Source: Aporrectodea caliginosa (lineage: Eukaryota > Annelida > Clitellata > Crassiclitellata > Lumbricidae). Taken from it: a DNA stretch of 64,000 nt. The notes beneath the pieces are model-generated. The model had not been told where the DNA came from. It worked only from the letters and a program-made list of their open reading frames with translations, and did no database searches. The DNA is taken from positions 1,021,344 to 1,085,343 of the forward strand of contig JACEVL010001161.1 of assembly GCA_020284085.1 (NCBI GenBank). The letters are read 5' to 3'. This document shows positions 40,273 to 52,884 of the stretch, in pieces (the first letter of the stretch is position 1; the number at the start of each line of letters is the position of its first letter). Made by a program: the position numbers and the translations under genes.

Positions 40273-43200
40273 TTAGGCATGAACAGTTTCAACAATGACA
40301 TCCTGCATCTGATTGCTTGTCGATTCAGAACACTTTGCGTGTAGCGACCCATCGCTGAAACAGAATCACACAAACGGTATTCATCAAGCACTTTCAACAT
40401 GTAACGATAATTGCAATTGTACATTTTTATAGCACCACTACAAAAGTTACCGATGCTCCTGCATATAACTAATGTTATATGCAGGAGCATAAAGTTTGAA
40501 CCATTAAGAGGGAGGTTCCCCGTTCCACTAAATATTGCACGCTGGTCAATCAGGGCACATTAATCATAAAAGCCCCTTGTGCAGCAACAGTAACTGTAAC
40601 GGTTAGAGTGTAGTGTTATGATTCTCATAAGAGACCCTGATCAACGCATAAATTTTCACCATCTTCACATTGTGTTATTACAATTTAAGTACAAGACTGA
40701 ATGGAAATGAAACATACTGTCTGACGTGAAACACTCCAGACACTGAAGCTCCCAAAGGCAGTTCCTTCATGACTATCTAAAAGGAAATTCATCAAATCCA
40801 ATTGCCAATAACAATGCCAGTAACGTACTCCAAATGCAATTACCATACCACTAAGGTATTACATACCACTCTTCAATCAGTCGCAACTACCAATATCTGT
40901 ACTTCAGCAAAGACAAGCATCATACCAGTCTCTCATGAAAGGTAATTCCAAATCAGTAAGGTACTGGTAATTAAAATACAGTTACCACACCTGCAAGGTA
41001 CTTCAGATACAATTTCCATACCACTAAGGTACTTCAAAGACAATTACCATACCAGTCACTCATGTAATTCTCATATTTTACCTGATCCAAAAATCACAAC
41101 TGTGAAACTATGTGCAGAAATTTCCTCTTAAAATATAAAAATTAAATCACACTAGTTATTTCTACATCCTTAAATCTGGCATTTTCGTGAAAAATGCTTA
41201 ATTATAAACACAAAAGAATTAAATTGTGAAATATATCCTTTTGATTAAAAATTCTTTTAATTGCTGGTGTATGTAGAAGATTCACTGAACAATTGGTATT
41301 TCTTCTGAGGTAAAAATGAAAAATTAGTGAGTTACTTTTGCGAGTGTTGTTTTTGCTGTTGACGTTCGCTGTATCAAATGCAGACAGAAGCTGGTCTCCT
41401 GTGGTGAAAGACCAAACGTAACCTGGCGCCGGGCAGGTGTCGGAGTAGATGCGTTGAAGAGGATAAATTCGGTCGAGTCTTTACCTGAGCCAACCTTTCA
41501 AATAACATAAAGCACAATTTCACAGGTAAATGTGCAACAATTATGTAGCTACACGTATAACAGATAAATAACAATTAAGTAAACATATAACAATCAAATA
41601 GGTAAATGTACAATTACACAGGTAAAAAATAACAACTAGACAGGTAAATGTACAACAGCTAGACCGAGCTGCATTGGTTTCCCAGTCCCTTTTAGTACAC
41701 TCTTACTGTTAAATAGTGCAAATGCCGTACTGGTTAATGTGTCACATAAGAACTGCAGCGCAGCGCTAGACATTGACTTTTGCAACAATATCCCATTTTA
41801 CACAGGGCCTCGTTTACATGCTACATCATGAGGTATGTCCCCTGACTTCATGTTAACTAGACCAGTGGTTCTTAAAGTGGTGGTCCGCGGACCGGCGCCG
41901 GTCCGCGGAGCTCAAGTCGCCGGTCCGCAAAACAATCCCTAAAAATAAAAAATTTGATCAACTTATTCCTGGAAAATACAGATAATTATAGATATATTTT
42001 TTAAGTTAAAAAATTTATAGAATGAAATTATTATTTAACGTTATTTGCAATAAATCAATCTAGATTCTAGATCTAAAGTTCCCATTATCGCCACACCGTG
42101 ATCGCTAGGCATATGGACTTCGATCACCTAGCGATTGAAACTGTCACCAACTGAACACAACCATTCGTACGCCAGATATTTGTTCTTTGTTGATGGAATT
42201 GAGCGATAATTAAGAAAACGCTAGCGTATGAATATTTTTGTTTATTTGCAATAAGACAAATTTAAACACGAAATAAAGTTCTAGAAATCTTAGTTTTAAA
42301 TTTAAAAAATAAGAGAAACAATGAGCAAAGCACATCAAGTCTCTTTGGACAGTTTCTTTAAAAGTAATGAAACAACAGCAAAGCGCCGCAACTCAGACAC
42401 GGACAGTGACAGCACACAAGAAAACGATGATAATGTACGGGAAGGATCTCTTTTAAAAAAAGCCAAGAAACATCGTTTGTTTAATAGAAAATACGATCAA
42501 GAATATTTAAAATATGGATTTGTTTCTTCCGGAGATGAAAACAGCCCAAAACCACTGTGTGTAATCTGTGGAGTTACACTTAGTAATGATGCCATGAAGC
42601 CATCAAAACTTCTTCGCCATCTGAATTCAGCACATCCCGCATACAAAGATAAGCCTATTGATTTTTTCAAAAGAAAGCGTGACGAAATAAAAGATCAACA
42701 GAAACAGATGTTAAAGACCACTAAAGTTAATGTTTCTGCATTGCGGGCATCTTGCTTGACTCCATTTGCTGTAAGTTTAGTCAAGTTTAATTTAATTAAA
42801 CTTTCAGTAATTAGGCTTGCTACTTTTAGATAGGAGTAAGCCTTCTCGTGTAATAAAATTACTAGTTATTATTTATAAAAACTTGAACGCTTCCTTTAAC
42901 TATAATAAATACATTCTGATATTTATTGTTATATTTAACAATGAATAACAAGAACATGTGTAATTACATATATTTGTAAAAGCAGTTTATTGATTTAGTC
43001 ACTATTTCGCATTATTTCGCTCTTAGAATAATTTCAATAAAATATTAAGATAAAATATGGACTCATTCCTCTAATTTCCCTTTATCTTGGATTCGATTGT
43101 CAGATAAAATTTTGCATTTCTAACTGGTGGTCCGCCAACAACATCATAAATGCACAGCCGGTCCCTGCTTCTAAAAAGTTTAAGAACCCCTGAACTAGAC

Positions 43201-46200
43201 CACACTGTAATGGCTCTTAATCAAAACACTGCCAAACATTACAAAAAGGTTCTGACTTTCCACTTACCAAGATCACAACATCCGCAGGAAGACAGGGCAG
43301 TTCACACGTTGAACCGAACTGGTTCACTTCTTCAATGTCTCGGCCACAAAGTATGCCTGCCTGTTTGCATCGAATAAGACACCATATATTAAATACTTTT
43401 AACTACTTAAGATAAAACTTAAATTAAGTATGTCAATGGAGTACCAAAGCCGTAATCAAGGCCAGAAGATCGGTCTGCTAAGACAAAGAGGCAGCCTATG
43501 GTGAATAAGCAGTTGAAAAGACAGCAACGTACGGCGTATGTAGACCTGTGAGCATAATAGGCAGAGAAATCCAGAGCAATGGTTCACAGACTGCCAATAT
43601 GGACATCACTTTAAACAGTTCACTTAAACACATACTAGCACACAATAAGAAAATGGTCTACAGACTGCCAATATGGTCATTATTTAAAAAAATTCACTTA
43701 AACATATACTAGCAGACAATAAGTTTCTTCGCCAACATCAGTTATCGCATACTCCTATACACATTACACACACACATTTTAACTCCAAGTGATCTGTCGA
43801 AATAGCCGCATAACTGTCAGTGAACAAAAACCTAAAGAATATTGAAAGAATAAAAGAACTAAGGAAATCTCATTCAGCTGTGTCATCTATCACACCTGTT
43901 TCTCATCGGATTTTCTTACCTGGATGGCAGCACCAACTGCGATCACCTCATCCGGTGCAATGGAAGTAAGCATCTCGGCATCCTTGAAGTATTCCTTCAC
44001 CTGCTGCTGAAGCAAGGGTATCTTTGCACATCCGCCACACATGATCACCTATGCACATAACCATGCCAGACAGATACACCATACGTGGGTATTATTGCTC
44101 TGCCAAGGAGATAAAGCTGTTCTGGTCTATCTAGTAATTTTCACCATTTCGTTATCACCAACATCACTCGACTGCTTCGAGTAGGAAAAGTTACCGATGA
44201 AGGCAACAGACTGCATACAGATGCCTTGTTCATGTTTTAAATCTTGTGATAAACAAGCCATTGTTACAAGGGTTATCAAGTTTTGATTTAAGATGGTTTT
44301 CAACATCTTGTTTCAAGTGACCCATACTCAACCACATATCACATATTAATTAATTAATTAAATAATAACTTCTTTAGCGCAATTGTTCAATGCATGAGAC
44401 ATCAACCGATAATCCGATGCAATATCTACCCTTAAGTAACAGCGTGACATACCTTGCTAATGGATGCTCTACTGAGATTCGCACTCCCAAGAAATTCATC
44501 GAGTGGTGAGAGACACTTCTGTATGAAGTTGCTACACAGCGCCTCAAAACGACTTCTATATATAAAACACCACAAATTATTATTATCATTATTATATGTT
44601 AATTAATCAATCAACAAATTAATCATTATTATCACTATTACTATGCGTTAATTAATCAATCAATAAATCTATATAAACTTGATATATAGTGTTCTTCAGT
44701 CTTCAACATACCTACTCAAAGGCACTTCTGGCCCAGCCATGGCTGAAAAGAACGGATTTTAGAGATGAGTGACAGGCCAAGAAATTTGTCCATGTTAGCA
44801 AATGTAGCTCCAATAGAAGGCCATTCCACATGGTCGGGTCCACGACAAAGAAAGCCCGGTATTGCACGGTGGAAGTGCATGCAAAGTGGACAAGCAAGTC
44901 ACCATGGACCACAGAACGTACTGATTGGCATTAACTTCATGCCGAAGCAGGACAGCAGAACTCCCGTAAGTATGTGGGCGCAGAGCCAAGAAGGCAACGC
45001 CAAACAAAGGCAGAGAACCTGTAGGTGATACGTTAGGATATTGGAAGCTAGTGTACTCTGGCAGTGCCAGTCCAAAGCCTGGATAAAGGACGAGGATGAC
45101 ACTAACCATATTTGTTATCCCACAGTAACTAACCAACTCGACATCATGCCTCTGAGAAGAGTCTGTCTTGAAGAGGCGCTATATAAATCTGCGGTTTAAT
45201 TACAATTACTGGTAACAGACGGGTACAAGACTGACCGTGAGAGCGCGCAGCTGAAGTCGATTCCATCATAGAGCGACTCGACCGAGCACTGTGACGTCTG
45301 AACGGTGGATAGGACATGTTTGCACGTATCGACCGCACCCTGTAACTTGCCGAGGGAACGCTTGTTGCTACGACAGTCGGCTCCTCTCTGCTGTCTGAAA
45401 CAATCCACAGACGACTATATCCATAGGGGGTCATTGCATAATTACGTAACGCTCCAGGGTGGGTGGGTGGGGTCCTTGAAAACGTTACGAAACGTTAGGT
45501 GGGTGGGTGGGTGTGTGGAGCTGAACGTTATGTAATGCTTTTAGCAACAGTTTAGTTAAAAATGAATTTTAAATTAACATCGAATGACACTTTAGACACG
45601 ATGTGATCGAAGTTCAAAGTTCGTGCCATTGATTTAAAACTTCACTAAAAACACGCAATAGTAAAAGTCAACACTAAGTTAGTGTTTAATACACTGCCGC
45701 CGAAGGATCCAATACCAGCAGATCGTCATTTTTGCAAACTGTCTGCGCTTAGTCAAGATACTCGCCCGGGTATTACGCATTCACATAGTAAATCAATAAA
45801 TACGTAACGCTGGGAAGGGTGGGTCTAGGGAAACGTTACGACGTGTTTTAGGGTGGGTGGGTCAAAAACGGTCATTTTCAGCGTTATGTAATTATGCAAT
45901 GACCCCTAGAGATATCTGCATGGAATAGACTTGGAAGCGAAGGAAAGAGCATCCCTCACCGTTGAAACTCGTTGGCAAAGTACTCCACCACAACGTCGTC
46001 GATGAGATGACCTCCGGCCTTGGGGTCACTGTGTGATGCCAGGATGTGGTACATTCCATTGATGACTTGGACGACGGTCAGATCTAGCGACTGGTGACCA
46101 ACACGGAAGACCAAAACCAGACTGCAACAAAAGAAACGGAAATTAACGTGATCATGAATATTCATTAGACTAGGAAAAAGACATGAGCAGAATCATGAAT

Positions 46201-49200
46201 AACTGCAATGGTAATTAGCAGCTCATTTACAAATATCAATATGCACGAGGGCAGAGCAATGAATATGTATGAGAGCAGAACAATGAATATGCATGAAAAC
46301 AGCATAATGCATATGCACGAGAACAGAATAAAGAATATGTACGAGAACAGAATAATGAATATGAATGAGAACAGAATAATGAATATGAATGAGAACAGCA
46401 TAATGAATATGCATGAGAACAGAATAATGAATATGCATGAGAACAGAATAATGAATATGCACGAGAACAGAATAGCAAACACCTTGGATCTTACCAGTTG
46501 TCAGAGACGTCCATCTGTCCAATGTTGTACGCCAGCAAGGCAGCGGCAGGTTCCGTAATTATTCGCAAAACGTTGAAGCCTGCCTTCATCGCAGCGTCTC
46601 TATAATCATAAATATTCATGAGACTTCGGCTAGATTAGATTCATTGTCCGTTTCAATAATCACAGTTATAAACATGGTAGCCGATTGGTTACAGTGCTTG
46701 ACGAATAACATGAGAGTGCAGGTTCAAGTCTCCTCCTTTGAGATAGTTACTGTGTAGGGACCACGAGCAAGTACTTCACTCAGTGCCATCAAATGGTGCT
46801 TGGTCATCAAATAGCAGTGCTTAATAAATGCACCATTAATAATAATAAAAAGAAGAAATGTAACTATTTCGTAAATACACAACTCGAAAGCATTACCATC
46901 AATTAACAGCATATTAGCTCATACAGGCAGTTTAATGAAGAGCACTCTGGGTGCAATGAAGGAATAAATGTTCAATTACAATTAAAAATTAGAGCCATGA
47001 AAGAATGCACAAAACTGGGCAGTGAATTTCAAAGCTTTGCTTCAAGACAAGATGAATTTGATGCATGAAGATGGGACAGGGCTCTCGAAGGGCTCTAAAA
47101 ATGCTTCTCTTCAATCTACCTGATTGCCTGTCTTTGATTTCCATCGAAGTTAAACGGAACAGCGAGAACTGCATCATGGGAGTCGGCTAACCCTTCACTG
47201 CTTTCAGCCGTCTCTGAAGAAGAATCAAGATAAGAAAACGTTATATTATGTGAAATTTCAAACAATTCTGACAATCTAAATATTAGAAGTGTTATCACTT
47301 AACACTTCAACGACGAGTGTAGTAAAAGCAACTTGGAAACCAATGCAGTTCATCGTTACAGCGTAAAGATTACGATGCTCGTAATGATGGAGATGATCGT
47401 AAAGATGATGATAAGTGCAAGCCACTAAACCATCCCCAAAAGGCAGGGTAGAAATCCATGGGTATCAAGTACTGGCGACTTCATTTTCTCAGCCTCGGCA
47501 TACGAGGTCGGGTGACCAATCCTCTGCCTCGCCATCTCACCTTCTGATCGACAGCACAAGTTCAGTGTACTCATTATAGCTGAGTTGGCTATGGGCACAG
47601 GTGAAGCAGAAATCTCAAAATAATTTCTGCCCTGGTGAGGATTTGAATCCTCAACTTTTTGGTTGACAGTCGACTTCCGTTAGTAATTATTAAAGTTTTT
47701 AAGCCTCAGTTCAGATTGAAAAGAAAAAAATAATACTGCGTAATTACCCATCATTTTTTTGTAAATAATTGTGGCGATTTTGACGGGTGAAAAGGTGCAG
47801 TTCTTCTCCTTGTAGGTCACCTGGTACACTGGCTTCTCATCGATTTCTGTGACCTGAAACATCGAAGAAAGTCAAGTTCTACCATCATCATCCCTTCAAT
47901 CATCATTTGATGTACAACCTCATTACCATTTACCATTTAAATTCTCTTTATCGCCACCCTCTTTCTCATTATCATAATCATCATCATCAACTTTTTCATC
48001 ATCAGCAGGCTGTCATACAGTTGAATTCGACTCCTGTTAAACCTGTTATCATCTGCTACTACTATATCAGGTAATCTTACTGCATATTTGTCAATTTAAA
48101 TTAATAAATGAATATTATTATAAATCAAGCAGTACCTTGACGGGTCCAGATGTAACGGCAGCTTGAACATCTTCATCGTCAAACGCTCGGCCGAGCAGTC
48201 GCTTCACGTTGCATATCGTATTGACTGGGTTTCGATAGATACCCTGTTTGGCAGCGAGACCAACAGCCTGCCCAAAGACAAACAAAACATAGATACTCAT
48301 TTACATAATCGTATAATACAATACAACTGTAGTTGATATTGCCCTTCATCCAAAGTTCATAAGTGTACACATGACCATACGACAGAACATCGATGGCGCT
48401 GAGCAATCGTGTGTGAAGGACTTGCTCAAAGTCCCAACACATAAGATTAAACTTTTAATATAACTATTTAGAAATTAAATCCAGGAGGTCTCATAATATG
48501 TGATCACACAACAAGAGCATCTCTAAAACTTCTACTCACCTCGTCATGGTCTGTGAATGCGACAACGGCCGGCGTCACCCGATCACCCAAATCGTTGGCT
48601 ATGACGTCTGTCCTGCCATCCTACAAACAAAGTCAAAGTATACTAGAGATCAGACGGGTATGGTAAGATTATGTAATTTAGATATCTAACAGCTCTTCAC
48701 CTGGCAACTGACTGTAAGGTAAGATAATGTAGGGTATGTTCATGTAATCAAATCAAATCAAATGTAAGGTATGATAAAGGACAAGCATGTACTATCGGGG
48801 GGGTGGGGGGTGGTGAAGGATATAATGCGTAAGTTTACTGGCGTCGTGAGTGTCAGGTTTAGTGTCGTTATTAGAAAACCTGGTACCGTCTGGCGTCCGC
48901 GCAGCATGCCCAAAAATACTGTATAATCATTCAGCCTCTGATACTATAAGTTTGCCAGATAAAGCAAGGCAAGGTAAGGCATGGTAATATAATGCACGGT
49001 ACGGCCAGTCATGTCAGCTAAGATAAGTAAGATAATGTCGTATGTCGAAAGGCAATATCTCACGTAAGGCAAAGTACGATTATCCGATTAGCGAAATGTA
49101 ATGTAAGATTAAGTAATGAAATGCGAGGTAAAATAACGACTCGTCAATCAATCAATCAATTCTTTTTATTGAAGCCATTAAAATGAAACAAAGGTAACAT

Positions 49201-49977
49201 GATTATTTGCCATTGTTAACATCACAACACAGTAGCAGCAAGATTATTTTTCATCACAAGCCACAAAAGGGAACCCCGAAAGGACAATAGTCCCGCTAGC
49301 TAGGGTCACCTAATTTATTACTATTATCGCAGTACATAATAACAACAGGAAGGACTTAGGGTCAACATTCAGTTTCGAACCAAAAAAGCTATTGCGAAAA
49401 ACATAAACCTTAACTACATACAAACTAAACAAAAAAAACCTTAACTAGAATCAAACCAAACCAAGCATGTATAGTGTAACTTCAGATATTGATTACCCTT
49501 ACCAATGAGGTTAAACATAGCAAACGTAAATACATGTAAACACCAAGGAAGGGCGAGAAAAAGCAATAATTAAACATGAATGAATAGATATCACAAAAGT
49601 CGAATAGATATCACTCGTCGATCACTCTATTCATTTTCGGCTATGAAACTGCAAGAGAGGCAGAGCTGATGAGCTAACAGAAATGGTCAAGGATTTTTCT
49701 TCGTAGTTCTCGGAACCCGCGGTTCAATAAAGCACGTACTTACTTACTTACAACCTCATGCGGCAGAAGTGGAGCGTGCATGTGAGTGCGACAAATCGAG
49801 GCTGACAGCAACATTAAACACAACCAATTCTTCAGAAATTAGCGTATAAGCACTGGAAAAAATGAGGATTCATTTTAAACTCTAATGAATAGATATGGTT
49901 TAAGTTTTTCATATGATTACCCGACAGACAGCAATACACGCCGATGAACAACCGAAATACACGCCGAACGCTGCCAT
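40273..49977 (-). CDS. HSPA14: HSPA14-type atypical Hsp70 (Hsp70L1), complete, 14 exons
   Basis: In vertebrates HSPA14 pairs with DNAJC2 in the ribosome-associated complex that helps folding of nascent chains in the cytosol. Exons in coding order are 49977-49921, 48620-48540, 48267-48136, 47853-47748, 47213-47120, 46599-46495, 46121-45960, 45394-45236, 44555-44453, 44048-43920, 43360-43268, 41494-41336, 40776-40718, 40354-40273. They total 1521 nt, 506 aa plus stop (human 509), with every phase consistent. Landmarks are [19 protein letters not shown] (phosphate-1 loop), [101 protein letters not shown] and TPTPARRQ. As in the family, the substrate-binding half is short. The start ATG at 49977 gives an N-terminus matching vertebrate HSPA14. 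Confidence 0.95.
41863..43192 (+). mobile_element. hAT (Charlie-like) element, 1330 bp, perfect 8-bp TSD
   Basis: The left end CAGTGGTTCTTAAAG pairs with the right end, whose complement is CAGGGGTTCTTAAACTTTTT. AACTAGAC flanks both sides (41855-41862, 43193-43200). It holds one coding exon of a transposase (42321-42833) and lies in antisense in an HSPA14 intron. Confidence 0.9.
42321..42833 (+). pseudogene. BED-type zinc-finger N-terminus of a hAT transposase (ZBED5-like), truncated
   Basis: The frame starts [20 protein letters not shown], has basic [20 protein letters not shown], then a BED finger: [20 protein letters not shown] with [19 protein letters not shown] (Cys-x2-Cys ... His-x4-5-His). 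It ends [11 protein letters not shown] at a consensus donor GTAAGT (42770), after which the frame is intronic. The catalytic RNase-H-like part of hAT transposases is missing from the 1.3-kb element, so it cannot self-mobilise. Confidence 0.8.
44712..44912 (-). pseudogene. LINE 3'-end fragment
   Basis: The minus strand encodes [19 protein letters not shown] and [16 protein letters not shown], the usual 'RAFxxxxPxxWNxLP...LKxxLF' LINE ending. HSPA14 intron, same sense as the gene. A related ending is at 58500-58700. Confidence 0.65.
45165..45215 (+). repeat. LINE/SINE 3' tail fragment
   Basis: GAAGAGGCGCTATATAAATC followed by AATTACAATTAC. The same tail, GGCGCTATATAAAT plus a short A/T/C repeat, occurs at 23060, 51510, 54425, 59030 and 59530. 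Confidence 0.6.
45427..45906. mobile_element. MITE that makes up most of an HSPA14 intron
   Basis: The ends are inverted copies of GGGGTCATTGCATAATTACR plus TAACGCT, flanked on both sides by TAG (45424-45426, 45907-45909). Subterminal GGGTGGGTGGGT repeats occur. It covers 480 of the 565 bases of the intron between exons 46121-45960 and 45394-45236. The 3-bp duplication and G-rich ends suggest a PIF/Harbinger-like origin. That family prefers TWA, so the call is tentative. Confidence 0.75.
46239..46480. repeat. 24-bp tandem repeat, about 10 copies
   Basis: The unit is AATATGCATGAGAACAGAATAATG. It starts 15 bases after the donor of HSPA14 exon 46599-46495. Because 24 is divisible by three, several frames stay open ([16 protein letters not shown]), which are artefacts. 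Confidence 0.9.
46672..46840 (+). repeat. SINE family A, well-preserved copy
   Basis: Head ATGGTAGCCGATTGGTTAC (box A-like), box B-like GGTTCAAGTCTCC, body GTAGGGACCACGAGCAAGTA, tail GTGCTTAATAAATGCACC. It lies in an HSPA14 intron. Confidence 0.8.
47455..47685 (-). repeat. SINE family B copy
   Basis: Antisense on the plus strand: TCATTTTCTCAGCCTCGGCA, CAGTGTACTCATTATAGCTG, CTGCCCTGGTGAGGATTTGA, GGTTGACAGTCG. It lies in an HSPA14 intron. Confidence 0.75.
48690..49900. other. First HSPA14 intron with repeat remnants
   Basis: It contains AAGGTAAGGCAAGG-type words (48700-49140), a (CAAT)n patch and a stretch whose minus strand resembles a LINE 3' UTR (49150-49330), and a (CTTA)n tail after CAATAAAGCACG (49726-49755). 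There are no exons between 48620 and 49921. Confidence 0.5.
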
Positions 49978-50369
49978 CTTTCTTAGGAATTCGTCGGCGA
50001 TGCCATCCGTTCAACTACGCTTTCCTCTAGGATAAGTAATTTATAGCGCAATTTTTTATGTACGTGTCTTGAACTTCGTAAGTATACCAAAGATGTTAGA
50101 GCCGTGAGTATACTGCCACAAATCTTTTTTTGAGAAACAAAATATTCTTGATGTCTAAGTGAAAATAAGCCACTAAAATCACTTTTTCAAAATCTGATAG
50201 GAAATGGATGAACATTAATATCCCCATTTTGCAAACGCGTGAAGCGTCGTAGAGCAATTAATTTTGGCCAACGATGGTGTGCTGGCTGCAGGGTCAATGT
50301 CACATGCACGCATTCTCTGTCTGTCTGTCTGTCTCGCTCCCTCTCTCTCCTCTCCCTCTCACAGTGGCA

Positions 50370-50590
50370 CAACTAGTGTTTTCGTTAACGAAAACTAAAA
50401 CGAAAACCTTCGTTAACGAAAACTAAAACGAAAACCTTCGTTAACGAAAACAAACGGTTTTAGTTAACTAAAACTAAAACGAAAACTAGAGCAAAAACGA
50501 TAACGAAATAAAAACTAAAACTAAACCAGTCGAAACTATAATAACGAAAACACATAACGAAAACCAAAACGAACACACATAAAGAAAACT
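50370..50590. repeat. AACGAAAACTAAAACG-type repeat
   Basis: Blocks of TTTTCGTTAACGAAAACTAA and AAACGAAAACC are repeated and partly palindromic around TCGTTAACGA. It looks like the terminal region of a DNA transposon found in many aquatic animals. I see no second terminus. Confidence 0.55.
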
Positions 50591-50834
50591 TATAGGGTCT
50601 CAGGATATTCAATGTTTTTGGATATAGGGCCTACGCGTTTCACAATCAGCACTTCGTTCGGTAATCTTCCGATCTTTGGAATTTTATAAGATGTCCGAAC
50701 TAAATTTAGGTGGTGTCAAAGGGCCAGTTGCTAGAATCGAAAACTGATCCTTTGGTTGGGCTCTGCATACGTGTGGAACCAAATGGGCTATTGTATTGTA
50801 TCTAAAGATTTATATAGCGCCTCTCTCAGAATAA

Positions 50835-51268
50835 GGGGTCGTCCATTAATTATGCCAACAAAATAGGGGGTTCGGGGGTTTGGAAAAGTTTGACAGTTGT
50901 TGACAAGGGAGGAGGGGGTTCGGTACAAGCAGTTGACGTCAAGAAATGTTTCTCCAATAAATCAACAAAGACCCTTCAAAATGGTAGCGAAAACAGTAAG
51001 AAATGCTAAAAATGTATAAAGTGCTTAATGTTTAATACTACTAAAAAGCTGGTAATAAACTAAACTCATATATTTTGAAATTCGAGATTGCATTTTTAGT
51101 GTAAAAATTATAAAAATTATTCTACATGTATTGAGCCATTTTGATTCTTTTTTGTTCTGGGATTGTTGACATAATTTTTAGGGGGTCCGTCAATGTTTGA
51201 CAGTTGTTGACAAGGGGAGGGGGTCAAAAACTGCCTAAAATTTATTGACATAATTAATGGACGACCCC
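50835..51268. mobile_element. MITE, 434 bp, TAA target duplication
   Basis: Inverted ends GGGGTCGTCCATTAATTATG, flanked by TAA on both sides (50832-50834, 51269-51271). GTTTGACAGTTGTTGACAAG occurs near both ends in the same orientation. Ends and target size resemble the MITE in the HSPA14 intron (45427), so they are probably one superfamily (PIF/Harbinger-like). Confidence 0.75.
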
Positions 51269-51659
51269 TAAGGCTATGTAGGGGATTATAGGCTAGTGGT
51301 CCCGTGTGGGAATATCATATGAGTCATGTAGGCCCCTGCCGCCCCTATGGGCTCCTTGTGGAACAGAGAAGCCGCGTTTGACTCTTATATAGTTAGCCTA
51401 TCTGAGCGACGATTCTTCACTGTTGAGTGTTGTTTTGCTAATGAACTTTGACACACATAATTTACTGTAGGCTCTAGCGTGGAGAATGTCTCCTATTAGT
51501 TTTCTGGAGTGGCGCTATATAAATTTCTTGGCTACATAAATAATGACAAAATAATTATTAATCGATAACTTCTACACCGTGGGTATTTGATGGGACCCAA
51601 ATAAGCTCCACACGGGCAGTATTAACGTAACTATAGGAATTCTCGTTTAGGGGGCTTAA

Positions 51660-51775
51660 ACCTTGAGCATGGCGAGTGCGGTCGCACGAGCCTTTATTGG
51701 GGCCGGGGCCTTGGGGTTTTTTTTGGGGGGGGGGCGTATGCCCAAGCCCAATGTCAGTTGCGTCCCTGCATATGG
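51660..51775. repeat. Dispersed repeat shared with 35146-35280
   Basis: GCGAGTGCGGTCGCACGAGC, a G-run and GCCCAAGCCCAATGTCAGTT with GCGTCCCTGCA match the copy at 35146-35280 in order and orientation. Confidence 0.6.
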
Positions 51776-51880
51776 GTCCTCTATGGGGACGTGGGTCTTA
51801 TGAGGGCCCCACGTACATGGAGGGCATACTGGCAGTGTCGAAATGAAACTGAATGATCATGCACTGAATTGAATCCAAGT

Positions 51881-52205
51881 GAGCAGGGGCGCAACCACGG
51901 TCTAAAAGTTGGGGGACCTACTAGAACGTCTTTCTTTAGTAGCCTATTTTCGCTTGGTTAAACTGGTTGGTATACATAATCAGATATAATATTATAATTT
52001 TTAATTTTATTAGATAATTTAATGTGATTTAAGTCCTTTTGGGAAATGACTATAGGTCTACGTAGTATTTCCGAATGTCATTTTAAAGTAAATATTCCAA
52101 TCCTTATTGAAAAGTTAATTAACAGTCGGTGACATAAGTTTGGGGGACCGTCCCAACCTGCTCAAAAGTTGGGGGACGCGTCCCATGGGCCCCACAGGCC
52201 GGGTT
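51881..52205. repeat. Candidate MITE with GTTGGGGGAC motifs
   Basis: CAGGGGCGCAACCACGGTCT near 51883 and GGGTTGCTGCACC near 52200 could be degenerate termini. AAAGTTGGGGGAC repeats three times inside. The boundaries are uncertain. Confidence 0.4.
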
Positions 52206-52884
52206 GCTGCACCTATAGATCTACTATGAAGTGAGGGAGAATTAGTTTTTCTCTTGCAAACATTTTCATATCGAGACATACTCTCGCGTATATACACCTC
52301 CTGCGCACACACCCAGACTCAAAATCACACATACACAAGCTTTCAATCACGTATAAAGCCAATGTATGTATATCTAGGCCTATATTTGTATTATAATTAA
52401 AACGGAGCTTTGTTTCCGAAGTCTGTAATTCGATCCAAATCCCGACGCCCAAGCCCGGCTGAGCAGCACACATGCGGACGACCCAAATATTTTAATTTTA
52501 ATACTGTAGCGACATCTTGTGGCGCTGGTCGTACAGCAAAGACTCGCGTATAAGTGAGAGCGGCGGCCTATATATTACTTGCAAAGAGTTGAGGCTACGC
52601 TCGGAACTTCGTCTGTAGGCCTAAGATCTTTGCTCGCCTTTCGTTGTTAGGGCTGAGTCCCTAACTTTACAAGGAAGCCTGGGTGAGTGATGTAACTTTT
52701 TGCATACTTCCACACTGATTTGTGCTCATTATAGACTAGCCTATATGTTTGCATAACTCACTCAGTCGCTCAGACACTCACTAGTTCGCTCTATGGATTA
52801 CTCATATACTTAGAAAAGATTAACTGCAGCTTTCAGATAGTGATCATAGCGCCTAAACTGTAAACCGTACATGGTTACTGAAGT

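Noticed and set aside
46208..46558. Repeat protein of NMHENRIM units
   Set aside because: A 24-bp tandem array keeps several frames open on both strands. It also overlaps an HSPA14 exon on the other strand.
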